From positions 11,085,067 to 11,149,066 of the forward strand of contig NC_079418.1 in assembly GCF_026213295.1 (NCBI RefSeq): a DNA stretch of 64,000 nt, written 5' to 3'. This stretch comes from Gadus chalcogrammus (taxonomy: Eukaryota > Chordata > Actinopteri > Gadiformes > Gadidae). A program made the position numbers and the translations under genes. The notes below the pieces were generated by a model. The model was given only the letters and a program-made list of their open reading frames with translations. It did no database searches and was not told the origin of the DNA. Each line of letters opens with the position of its first letter. Within the stretch, counting starts at the first letter, position 1. Of this stretch, positions 36,389 through 45,639 are shown in pieces.

Positions 36389-36850
36389 CTATCTCCCAGG
36401 TGACAGAGGCGACGAGGCAGGAGGCTGTAACAATGGTGGAGGGTTCAAACCGTCTCGTCGGGGCACTCGGGAACTGTCGAGAGAGAGCATCAGGCTTAAC
36501 GTTACGAGAACCAGGACGTAGGACAAGGTGAAATTAAACCGGTCGAAAAACAGTGACCAGCGGGCCTGTCTGGAGTTGAGCCTCTTGGCGGACTGAATAT
36601 ACTCAAGGTTACGGTGATCGGTCCAAACCACGAACGGAACACTGGTACCCTCTAGCCAGTGCCGCCACTCCTCCAAGGCCTGCTTCACCGCCAGAAGCTC
36701 CCTGTTGCCAATGTCATAATTTGTCTCTGAGGGGGTTAGGCGGCGAGAGAAAAAGGCGCAGGGGTGAATCTTCTGGTCGGAACAAGTAGACCAGTAAATG
36801 TTGGGGTTGTGCCTGTGAAGCCAGGAGTGACCCAAGATGACAGGCTGCAT
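36389..36850 (-). pseudogene. Gypsy protease scrap fused to RNase H
   Basis: The frame opens with [13 protein letters not shown], which belongs just after the protease. It continues directly into RNase [41 protein letters not shown] and [12 protein letters not shown]. The whole reverse transcriptase that should lie between is absent, so this is an in-frame internal deletion. Confidence 0.82.
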
Positions 36851-36922
36851 GAACTGGATGGTCTCCCTCTGGCCCCCCCGGCGGGAGCATGTGCACAGGG
36901 TTTGTCCGAGAAGTTAGCCTCC

Positions 36923-37242
36923 CTAGCACGTCCATCCAGGCTCTAGCAAAAATGTACGACGGCAGTCTCTCTGGACGGAGTCCCAGCCGCAGAGGGACCG
37001 GTCCATGATGCTCTCGCCGGCCCCTGAACATAACCGGCCCCCCATAACACTCGGGAATCCCCACATTGGGCTCACGGGGCAAGGGACGAGAGTTGGAGCG
37101 GCGGCGCCTATTTGGGCGTTCGCCAATTCCTGGCGGACGTGCGCCAGGTCCCGCTGATTCTGTGCCGTGGCAGCGGCCATCACCTGGTGCAGGGCCCTCT
37201 CTACTTGGGAGATCCGGTCTTAGCCTGGGCTGGGTCCATTCT
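36923..37242 (-). pseudogene. Gypsy Gag N-terminal remnant
   Basis: A start codon shortly after the 5' LTR gives MDPAQAKTGSPK and then a stop. Another frame carries AQNQRDLAHVRQELANAQIG, a helical stretch typical of fish gypsy Gag N-termini. The capsid is not recognisable as an intact domain. Confidence 0.55.
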
Positions 37243-37256
37243 TGGCCAGATCGTGC

Positions 37257-37600
37257 TGTAACGGGTGGTTAGGTAGGACCCAAGTGCACAGACTGACAAT
37301 GGTGGCAGGGCAGTCCAAAGGTTTATTGTTTGCACAGATGATCAGGATCGGGCAGGCAGAGTAAACGGGGGCAGGCAAGAGTTCGGGGACCGGCAGGCAA
37401 TCAGGTAGGCCAGCAGGGACTCGACAACAGGCGGTTGGTCAGACAGGCGAGGGTTCTGGAACAGGCAGGATCAGCGTTGTAGAAACAGTCAGGAGTTGGG
37501 GAAAGCTCTGTGAGTAACCAGAGACGATCTGGCAGAGACTGAGTGGAGAGAGAGGATTTATATAGAGGGATGGTGAACTAGACACGTCTTTAGCATATGG
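37257..37600 (-). repeat. 5' LTR of the minus-strand gypsy element
   Basis: On the + strand it begins TGTAACGGGTGGTTAGG. It holds the 150-bp block shared with 35335..35498 plus a further part ending near the ATTTATATAGAGGG stretch, a possible TATA region. The outer end is uncertain. Confidence 0.6.
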
Positions 37601-37783
37601 CCAAATAAATGTACATGGTGTGTCTTTTTACAATTTATTTGTTACCAGCATTCGTAGTGTTGATCAGCTGAGAAATAGTCTGCCAAAGACGTTGACGTCG
37701 CTTAGCAACCGAGGACTCTGAGGGATTATCAGTCTACGTCACTCACCGCTCGACGTCATGCAGAAAAGACGAGAGCGACAATC

Positions 37784-37955
37784 ATGTCTTGTTGTGCGGT
37801 TGCGTTTTAATAAGACTAACAAAACGCAGAAGTTTTACAGGATACCATCAACTCGCACCCCATTTAAGGCAAACAGGAGATGTCTTTGGTTAGAAGCTAT
37901 CAGATGAAGCGATTGGAACGAGCAGATGATTAAAGGCTAGGCTTACTACCGTCAC
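37784..37955 (+). pseudogene. Decayed THAP zinc-finger domain
   Basis: THAP domains are C2CH DNA-binding fingers found in host factors and in several DNA transposases. An ATG at 37784 gives MSCCAVAF in one frame. After a frame change the sequence reads KTQKFYRIPS, TPFKANRRCLWLEAIR, a stop, then SDWNEQMIKG and another stop. Spacing and residues fit the first two thirds of a THAP domain (start Cys pair, FYRIP, RR.LWL.AI, W). The expected LCSAHF end is lost. It is likely the first exon of a dead transposon or THAP gene copy. Confidence 0.68.
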
Positions 37956-38193
37956 CGGAGCAAGTCTGGATGTTTTCAAAAGCATCTGTCATTTCAAAAG
38001 CAACAACAAACAGATCGCACATATCCTAACAACAGAACGGACAGAGAAACTTATAAATCCCTTTATTTACGTCGTGTTGTGATATAGTGTCAATAAAGAC
38101 CAAATATATATAGCTTTACATTTACGGCAACACTTGTCTTGAAATTATACTGAGGAGGCGGGGCGTGCTGGTGTCATATACCATTGTTGGCAA

Positions 38194-38311
38194 CGGCAGT
38201 TACCGTTCCTGAACGGCAGTTAACATTCCTGAACGGCATATGCCGTTCCACCTGAAGGGCAGTTACCGTTCCAGAACAGTATATGCCGTTCCTGAACGGC
38301 ATTTGCCATGG
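38194..38311. repeat. Palindrome-rich short tandem array
   Basis: About six units of roughly 20 bp alternate between GGCAGTTACCGTTCCTGAAC and GGCATATGCCGTTCCTGAAC forms. At 38231..38248 GAACGGCATATGCCGTTC is a perfect 18-bp palindrome, and 38274..38291 is a near-perfect second one. Confidence 0.75.
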
Positions 38312-38964
38312 TATGTCAGTGGTCGCGGTGGCACATGCCACAGGCCAATAAATGATCTTGATGCTACTGGCTCAGGGATGGCCATTGGTCTTCTGCCTAG
38401 TTGTGCAACAACCAGTTCAAGCTGCCCCTGATGGCTAGCTGCTGTTGTGTGCTGCTCTCTTGGCCTGCTCATTAACTGAATGTCTCACTCCTTAAGTCTT
38501 GTTTCCTCCATGCCCATCAGACAGGCTGGGTGCCTCACCGTCCCTCTCCTACACCTTTCATATCCTCTGGCAGCAGTCATGGACTACCTTGACCATTTTG
38601 GTAACCCGAGGGCAATAATGCACGCACACTTGTCAGTTTAACGTCTTTACTGAAACCATGCTCACAGCATAACAGCCAAAGTATACACGAGACAAACAGG
38701 TGCAGAGCAATCACTAGGACAACACGGCGGGGCACACAGGTATAAGCACAAAGGTTCCGGGTTGCAGGATATAAACGAGTGCAACACTAATTCAGTCTAT
38801 AACGCATTTCCTCCTCTGCGCCTCTCGTATGTCTTTCTGGCTGACCTCACTTTCTTATACATATCACTCTTTTCTTATTTGTGGGTTACTCTTTACCACT
38901 GTGCTTTTCTCCATATCTAGTAGATTGTCTTTTTTCCATGCTGAATGTCGGGTCCAGTAGTGTG
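38312..38964. other. Intronic, no feature recognised
   Basis: No element ends or coding motifs seen. Confidence 0.4.
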
Positions 38965-38970
38965 TGTGTG

Positions 38971-39035
<65 letters not shown>

Positions 39036-39055
39036 CTCCTCTCTCTCTCCTCCTC

Positions 39056-39089
<34 letters not shown>

Positions 39090-39102
39090 CTCCTCTCTTC
39101 TC

Positions 39103-39176
<74 letters not shown>

Positions 39177-39287
39177 CTCTCTCCTCTCTCTCCTCCTCTC
39201 CTCCCTCTCTCTCTCTCTCCTCTTCTCTCTCCCCCTCTCCCTCCCTCTCCCTCCCTCCCTCCCTCCCTCCCTCCCTCCCTCCCTCCA
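38971..39287. repeat. Long homopyrimidine (TC)n and (CCCT)n tract
   Basis: About 315 bp of almost pure C and T: a (TC)n array with many TCC interruptions, ending in a CCCT tetranucleotide run. It gives long spurious frames on both strands. Confidence 0.93.
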
Positions 39288-39291
39288 ATTT

Positions 39292-40872
39292 GTTACCCCT
39301 TGGTTGCATTTACATATTTTCAATCTTTCAATAAATAAACACCTTGATCACGGTGATCAAGACCACTCTTAAAAAAATAAAAAATGCTGTCTTTTAATTT
39401 CCTAAGCAAGGGTGCTTTTTAAATTGTCTATCAAACCACCAGAACAAATATGTTTTTCTATTAGCAAACCTATTATACTCAAAACGGTTCTTCACAGTGG
39501 TAATCTCCCCTTCCCACAAATTGGCCACTGTGGTTTGTGTTTTTTTACACCACGGTATCGATGCACACCATTCGCTCAATCCCAATCATCTGCAGATGTG
39601 TCCCTGACCATACATGTATCTTTTCCCATCCCATGCGCACATTGACAAATGTATTCAGATGTGACTTTTGTTGTGTTTTATTCCATGGTTCATGTTTTTT
39701 TATCTTCTCTGTCCTCTTTATGAGGACTGTAGTTATTGTATGCAACATCGTCATTTAGTTTTTACATTTATTGCCTTTCTTAAAGTGGGACTAACATGAA
39801 CGGTCACCCTGCTGTCAATCAAATACACAATATAACTGGCAAATTATAAATGGAATGTTTATTCTACAAGCTATAGTTATTTTTTCCAGTTATTCTTTCT
39901 TCCGCTATTCTGCCTTTCCATATATTACCTCTTCTTGCATGGCAGAATCCGTCTTTGATAACCTTTATGAATCTTTAAAAGGTAGTGCCCATAAGACTCA
40001 GTGGCAGTCTTACATCCATGGCTTGTGGGCCTGTACTTGATCCCTTGATGCCTTCATCAACTTACATGCATTGCACTAGACTATAGTCAAGTTATTTTTA
40101 TTGATGTTACGTCCCTTGGTGTCGCATAGGGCCCGACGGGAACACACCCAAGTGCAATCTTATCACCTCCTAATCCTAAAACCCAAACCGTACTCGCTTC
40201 GCTATTCCTCCAAGATGAAGACTCGACTTCAGAGGCTGCCGTTTCGCAGATCGCCCAGGACTGTGAAGGATACCTAGCTTGGAGGAAATCCAACCCTTCA
40301 AGGAAAACAAGCTATGCCTATTTGTTATTCTTTGGTTTATTTTTAAAAGCAGATGAATTTGGCCACCGCCGAAGCCTTGTTGATTTTCTTTTCTTTCTAT
40401 TTTCCAACTTTGTTCATTATTCTCAATCGAATGAAGACTAAGTCCACAGTTCAGAGAAGATGTGTGAATGAGAATGTGGTCAAATGAAACTTTGTCAGCT
40501 CCTTTAATGAGCTTGCACTGTTTCATTTCCCCTCACAGAACCCAACATGTCGTAAGAGGCGATAACCTGGATTCTTCTTGTCTTTCCTGTTGTTCTTCAT
40601 GGTCGGTTGCTGATTTTAAGCCTGGCCTACATCGCTACATGCATAATGCACAGTTATGAAACGTATCTTGTTTCCTCATTTGGTTATTCATCAGTTTGCT
40701 TGCAGCCTGAAGGCAGATATAGTACAGTGTATGTGTACGACAGTATCAGCTTTCCATTGGGTTTCTGTTGCTCATTGATCCAAAGAATTTGGATATTTTT
40801 TTCATCTTTTCTTCCTCATTGCACTAAAGGTGAATCATGGTCTTTCCTGTAGAAAGCTATTTTATATAGTAC
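39292..40872. other. Intronic, no feature recognised
   Basis: No arrays, coding motifs or element ends were found before the LTR retrotransposon. Confidence 0.4.
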
Positions 40873-41027
40873 ATACTGTGACGTCCTGGATTTTCCGAGC
40901 CCTGAGCGTTACGTCTATATTGGGGATGTACCGAAATGAACATTCTTGGCCGAAAATGAGGAAACCAAGGCCGCAAACCGAAACACCGAAAGAAATTATT
41001 ATGACAATTATTACCGGTAGTACCATT

Positions 41028-41880
41028 TAGGGTTGCCGCGGTATACGGTATTAGGTTAAAAAGGTTAAAAGTTCTGCAGTTTGTCTTTGCACTGTTTTAT
41101 TTTTGATGTGTTTTTTCATTAAAAAAAATTATATCCAAACTAGGGCTGTCAGTTAAACGCGTTATTAACGGCGTTAACGCAAACCAATTTTAACAGCGTT
41201 AATTTTTTTTTACATTTTTTTTTTTGGCTCAAAACAAAGAAGCAGTAGCCTGACTGCTATGTTCAAGGCAGTATGTTTGTATGTTCATCGTTTAATTGCA
41301 CTATAGGCTTTTTTTGTACCTTCCTGCTTTGATCATTATATGCCAATGTTGTTATCAATAAAAAAAACATTTGCACAAGGCAAGCCGATGCACTTCTCCA
41401 TGTTGATAAGAGCATTAAAATGAGAACAATTAATGGACAAAGAAATCAAGGGATATTTAGCATAGAAAAAAGATTTGCGATTAATAGCGAGTTAACTATG
41501 ACATTAATGTGATTAATCGCGATTAAATATTTTAATCGCTTGACAGCCCTAATACAAACCTAATAGATAGGCTACCTAATAAAGCGTTGAAACACCCAAG
41601 TCCGGTAAACATAGCAACGCCGGTAAACAAACCCGCGAAGCCCAATCCCTACGAGAGCTCCCTGCGCTACAGCCATCCGGAGGCGCACAGAGCTTTTGGC
41701 CATGATATTATATATACAATTATATTATACTTTTGTATATAGAAAGTTATAAGACGCTGTCACCAAGAATTGGCGCGCTGCCAGATGCTGTCACCGAGTG
41801 TGAGAGGAGAGTTGACGGAGAAGATGGCGGTTGACCTAGTTTCAAAGTTTATACCGTTTATACTCGTTAATACAACCCTA
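41028..41880. mobile_element. hAT-type element, second level of the nest
   Basis: Starts TAGGGTTGCCGCGGTA and ends AATACAACCCTA. GTACCATT is duplicated exactly at 41020..41027 and 41881..41888. Its interior includes a segment (about 41569..41745) shared with 31420..33004. Confidence 0.85.
41141..41551. mobile_element. hAT-type element, innermost of the nest
   Basis: Starts TAGGGCTGTCAGTTAAACGC and ends GCTTGACAGCCCTA. The flanks ATCCAAAC and ATACAAAC match at 7 of 8 positions. It is only 411 bp and carries repeated GTTAACGC and ATTAATCG words, as in other fish copies of this type. Confidence 0.85.
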
Positions 41881-42552
41881 GTACCATTGCATTTATGCCT
41901 ATGACTGTGTACTAACTTCATTAAAATCAAGGCATTGCAATTTTTGCAAATCGCTATACGTGGGTCTTTCTCAGAAACATTGAACAAAGTCCACACCGCA
42001 GACATATTGGCGCTTATCCAGACAAGCGTGTGCTGGCCGCGCTTTTTGTCTGCGTCATCACAAATTTCAGTTTCGGCCGTGTTGTTTCGGTGATAAAAGT
42101 ATTTCAGCCGAAAACCGAGAATGCGCTTTTGGGCCATTTTCGGCCGAAAATCTTCGGTGACCGAAAATTCGGTGCATCCCTAGTCTATATCTCCCTCTCC
42201 CTGTAAGGTGCTCTTGGGCACTAGACGTTTTATTACATATTCTTTGGTTATGGCTTGTCCTGTGCACTTTGACCTGCAGGAGGTGCTGGAGATGAGCATC
42301 CCTCATTAGCATTCCGCTAATGAGGGAAATGAAGCCATCCTTGTTTATGGCTGTCGGGTTATAGCCGCTGTCCTGTGGCCTCACTCTCTCTCTGATCGGC
42401 TCTGTTTAGACGCGTTTTGAGGACTGAATGCAGCGGGTCGCAATGCCTTCTTGCGTTGTGCATAACATGTGTCATGCTGGCTTGCACAACTCTTTACTTT
42501 ACCTTTTCTTTTGATTTATGGAAATACTTTGAGCCAAGGCGTTTTTGACACA

Positions 42553-42570
42553 CAGGGGCTCGTCAGGGAT
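42553..42570 (+). other. Primer-binding site, tRNA-Pro-like
   Basis: The 18 bases starting two positions after the 5' LTR, CAGGGGCTCGTCAGGGAT, match the complement of the tRNA-Pro 3' end at 15 of 18 positions. The position right after the LTR is as expected for minus-strand priming. Confidence 0.65.
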
Positions 42571-42966
42571 CATTTAGATCAGGTAATTGTGTGCTTTAAG
42601 CAGTGTTAAGGCCCATGTTGGCTTTGATAGCGACGTGCGGTGAATTAGGCTAGACCAGTGGTTCTCAAACTTTTTATACCGCGTACCACCACAGAAAATA
42701 TTGGTCTCCCCACGTACCACCATTATGACAGATGTTATAAAATATAACAACATACATGGCGTAGGCCTGCGTCCCTATTCAGCTACGCAAATCTCATGCA
42801 GGAGGCACATTTATACTTAAAAATAATATTATTTATTGTTAGCTATTGTCAGCTCAGCTATACAAAGTGGTGGCACTAGAAAAGAGACTCGGAAACACAT
42901 ACACATACAGCAAGTGAGAACATGATCTCATGGTAAATGTATTTCCATTTGTACTAGTATTTTGAT

Positions 42967-44253
42967 CAGTGTTGGGAACGTTACTTTAAAAAAGTAATTA
43001 GTTATAGTTACTCACTACTTGTTCCAAAAAGTAACTGAGTTAGTAACTGAATTACTCTATAATAAAAGTAAGTAGTTACCAGGGAAAGTAACTATTTGCG
43101 TTACTTAAAGAAAAAAAAAAGTTGCTATATGTGAAAGATTTGGATTTTTCTGAGCAGTTTTCATTTGGCCTTAATGTGTTAAATGGTTGAACTGCCCATT
43201 CAAGCCCTGATATGCTTCCAACCCAACTGAGGCCCCGTCCACACTAACCCGGGTAAATCTACAAATGCATCATATTCATCCGTTTAGTCCTTCTGTCCAA
43301 ACTAAAACGGAGAATTCCGACACTGAAAACGATGCTTTTCGAAAACGATCGCTGAGGTGGATAAATGTGAAAACGATGGGTTTGCGTTGTAGTGTGGACA
43401 GACGGAGGCTTTCAGAAACTATGACGTTCGATTGCCATGACACTGCCACAAGCTTGTACTTAATGTTCTTAAGTGATGGTAAAAAAAAACGAAAGACGAC
43501 AGTTCAAACCGTAGCCTACTTGGAGCGGCGTTTCTGAGCCAAGACCAGTTCAAAAATGATTAACCAGCTGATCAACTGTAAATATCATCTGATCATGCGC
43601 CTGTAATCTTAACAGAGAGGCGTGGCGGAGTAACGTAACCATGACAACAGCTGTTTATCAAAATGATTTCAGTGTGGAACGTGGATGCAAAACATTCTGA
43701 AAACGATATGAAAACGATAGTGTGGACGGTGATCATTTCCTTGTGGATGTGTGTTTTTACATTTACCCGGGTTATTGCGGATGGGGCCTGGATTTCAATT
43801 TGCTTGGTTGCAAAGGCTGTGGAACATCTTCCAGATACTACAGAAAATTCCAACTTTTCATCGGATTGCTCCGGACTCGCCATTTCTGCTGCTTCATTGA
43901 ATCGGTTTGGTGTGTGCGTTTGCGTGTGTGTGGCGCGCGTGTCCTGGCTTGTGTGTAAAAAAACTGGCTCCGATTGGCTACCATGAAACATGACTCTGCC
44001 TTAGCCAATCATAATCGCTTATCTCGTTGTTATGCCACCCGGTCTCCTCACTAGCAGTTTGTGTTTGGAGCCAGGGGTGCGTTCGGATTACGCAGTTTAT
44101 TCAATCAATTCATAGTAACACACTGCATTTTTCGTACAGTAACGTAACGGCGTTGTAACGACGGAAATAGTAATTAGTTAGATTACCCCGTTACTGAAAA
44201 AATAACGGCGTTACGTAACGCCGTTATTTTAAACGGCGTTATTCCCAACACTG
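42967..44253. mobile_element. hAT-type element, second level of the second nest
   Basis: Starts CAGTGTTGGGAACGTTACTT and ends GGCGTTATTCCCAACACTG. ATTTTGAT is duplicated exactly at 42959..42966 and 44254..44261. The interior includes repeated AACGGCGTTACGTAACGCCG-like palindromic words near the right end. Confidence 0.9.
43231..43788. mobile_element. DNA transposon fragment with 28-bp terminal repeats, innermost of the second nest
   Basis: The left end GGCCCCGTCCACACTAACCC plus GGGTAAAT is mirrored by ATTTACCCGGGTTATTGCGG plus ATGGGGCC at the right (24 of 28). Flanks are TGA and TGG, so a clean duplication is not certain. The interior has AAACGATAGTGTGGAC-type words in both orientations. Confidence 0.72.
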
Positions 44254-44375
44254 ATTTTGATAGTATTGTTTTTAATCTAATTATTTTTATTTTCTCTGCG
44301 TACCACTTGATAGCGCAACGCGTACCACCAGTAGTACACGTACAGCGTTTTCGGATTCATCAAAAGTCTGATAAA

Positions 44376-44576
44376 CAAACATATGCTGAGGCAGCCAGGG
44401 AGCAGCCCAGTGTGTTCCAACGTTGGCTCGCACCTGAGGCTTTCGATGATTTCGATTTGTTGTGAAATGTAATGATTGTTGAGCAGTTTAAAAACATCTT
44501 GCCCTAAAGGGTGGCTACTTATGTAAACGAACATAAGGTAACTTAACACACAAGAATTACCTGTGTGAATTCTTTA
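44376..44576 (+). pseudogene. SCAN-like Gag (capsid) remnant of the Gmr1-like element
   Basis: One frame reads EAAREQPSVFQRWLAPEAFD, then DFDLL, a stop, MIVEQFKNILP, a stop, and RVATYVNEHKV. The block EQF...LP..VATYV.E is the signature of Gmr1-type capsid, from which the vertebrate SCAN domain is known to derive. It carries two internal stops and runs straight into integrase. The intervening nucleocapsid, protease and integrase zinc-finger parts are missing. Confidence 0.72.
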
Positions 44577-44577
44577 T

Positions 44578-45063
44578 GTGACCATTAAACCTGCTCCGTT
44601 GAAGCCTATCCAATCTGCTCCTTTTGAGCAACTCATTATTGAATGCGTTGGACCCCTGCCAAAGTCAAAGTCTGGTATGGAGTATATGGTCATGGTGATG
44701 AGCCAGGCTACCCGATATCCTGCAGCGTATGTAGTGATGTCCATTAACACGAAGGCCATAGTGAAGTCATTGACTCACTTCTTGTCCATATTTGGCATAC
44801 CGAAGGTGATCCAGAGCGACCGTGGTTCAAAATATTAATCTAAGACCTTTGCTGAGGAATTGAAACAGTTACGCATTCCACACAATCTCAGCACCGCGTA
44901 CCACGCACAAAACCAGGGGGCGCTGGAACGTTTTCATGCCACCTTGAAGTCCTTGTTGCATACCTATTGTATTGAGCTGAAGAGAGATTGGGAAGAGGGA
45001 TGGCTCTTACTGCCGGCATGTGCAGTCGTGCAGGAAAGTACTGGGATTAGTCCTAACGATTAG
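44578..45063 (+). pseudogene. Gmr1-like integrase core
   Basis: Catalytic core of the enzyme that inserts the DNA copy. It reads APFEQLIIECVGPLPKSKSG, then TRYPAAYVVMS, FGIPKVIQSDRGSKY, a stop at 44836, then LRIPHNLSTAYHAQNQGALE, RFHATLK and VVQESTGISPND. The second Asp (QSDRG) and the Glu (GALERF) of the DDE triad are present. The first position is Glu (IIECVG), where I would expect Asp. The N-terminal HHCC finger is missing. Confidence 0.85.
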
Positions 45064-45186
45064 TCTTCAGATCACAAGATCACGCGATAATCCTATACCT
45101 AATGTACTCACCCTCCACTCCCAAAACTACTGCAATTAAATGCCACGCTTTGTCCTTTCTGACATTGTCCTTATAAAAAGGATGAT

Positions 45187-45639
45187 TTGGTACATAAATA
45201 CCATGTTCAGGGTTTTCGTCGCAAGCTGTTCCTGCCATGGAAGATGGCGAGCGAAAATCTGGGTGGTGCTCAAAAGGAGTTGAAGGAACTTTATGACCGT
45301 AAGGCAGTGGTAAGGGCTTTTAGGCCAGGTGATCAAGTTCTTGCCTTGCGGTCGATACCAGGTTCAATCTTTGAGGACTTAGCCCTGTACAATCAACCGC
45401 CGGGTCTCAGAAGCAAATCACAGCTTTGCCATGTCTGCCACCTGCTCAAGCCTTATTTCTCTTCGTCTTTACAGGGGAAGGAGGCAGTGCTGAAACCAGT
45501 AGAGTTTTCAGTGGGGGTGGCCACACCCAACATGTCTCTGGTGGCAACTGAGGATGGTGTGTGTGGGCCTGATGATGCAGTGTTGCATGCTCGGCTAGAT
45601 AATAGTGAAATTCCAACAACTGAAAAGTTTAATTTTTGA
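45187..45639 (+). pseudogene. Gmr1-like integrase C-terminus and linker
   Basis: A 150-residue frame opens with FRRKLFLPWKMASENLGGAQ, then LKELYDRKAVVRAFRPGDQV. That is the integrase C-terminal DNA-binding region, followed by the linker CHVCHLLKPYFS that leads to RT in this pol order. A gap of about 120 bases with stops separates it from the core. Confidence 0.78.

Larger units (their letters stand above)
35335..37600 (-). mobile_element. Rearranged Ty3/gypsy LTR retrotransposon
   Basis: On the minus strand the order is LTR (37600..37257), Gag start, a protease scrap joined to RNase H, integrase, then a truncated LTR (about 35498..35335). The two LTR pieces share about 150 bp including GCACAGACTGACAATGGTG and GGATCGGGCAGGCAGAGTA. 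Reverse transcriptase is deleted and integrase stops before the chromodomain seen in related fish elements. Frameshifts and stops make it inactive. The outer limit near 37600 is approximate. Confidence 0.82.
40921..42182. mobile_element. hAT-type element, outermost of three nested
   Basis: Starts TGGGGATGTACCGAAA and ends TTCGGTGCATCCCTA. GTCTATAT is duplicated exactly at 40913..40920 and 42183..42190. Sub-terminal GGCCGAAAATG words are repeated at both ends. It sits in the 5' LTR and carries two further elements. Confidence 0.88.
40877..42550 (+). repeat. 5' LTR, split by nested hAT elements
   Basis: Starts TGTGACGTCCTGG and ends CGTTTTTGACA. Outside the insertion 40921..42182 it matches the 3' LTR closely, for example CTGTAAGGTGCTCTTGGGC and CATTAGCATTCCGCTAATGA. 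Without the insertion it is about 404 bp. Relative to the 3' LTR it lacks about 67 bases, including the AATAAA signal. Confidence 0.88.
42656..44345. mobile_element. hAT-type element (CAGTGGTTCTCAAAC family), right end decayed
   Basis: Starts CAGTGGTTCTCAAACTTTTT, then ACCGCGTACCACC. The matching sub-terminal words GCGTACCACT and GCGTACCACCAG occur near 44300..44330, but the terminal inverted end and a target duplication were not found. It is interrupted by the next two elements. Confidence 0.7.

Noticed and set aside
38881..39372. Frames of 120-160 codons over the TC tract (Ser/Leu or Arg/Glu repeats)
   Set aside because: Pure product of the homopyrimidine repeat; the same DNA is open in several frames on both strands.
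43228..43792. Target duplication for the 558-bp innermost element
   Set aside because: The flanks TGA and TGG differ, and longer flanks do not match, so no duplication is claimed.
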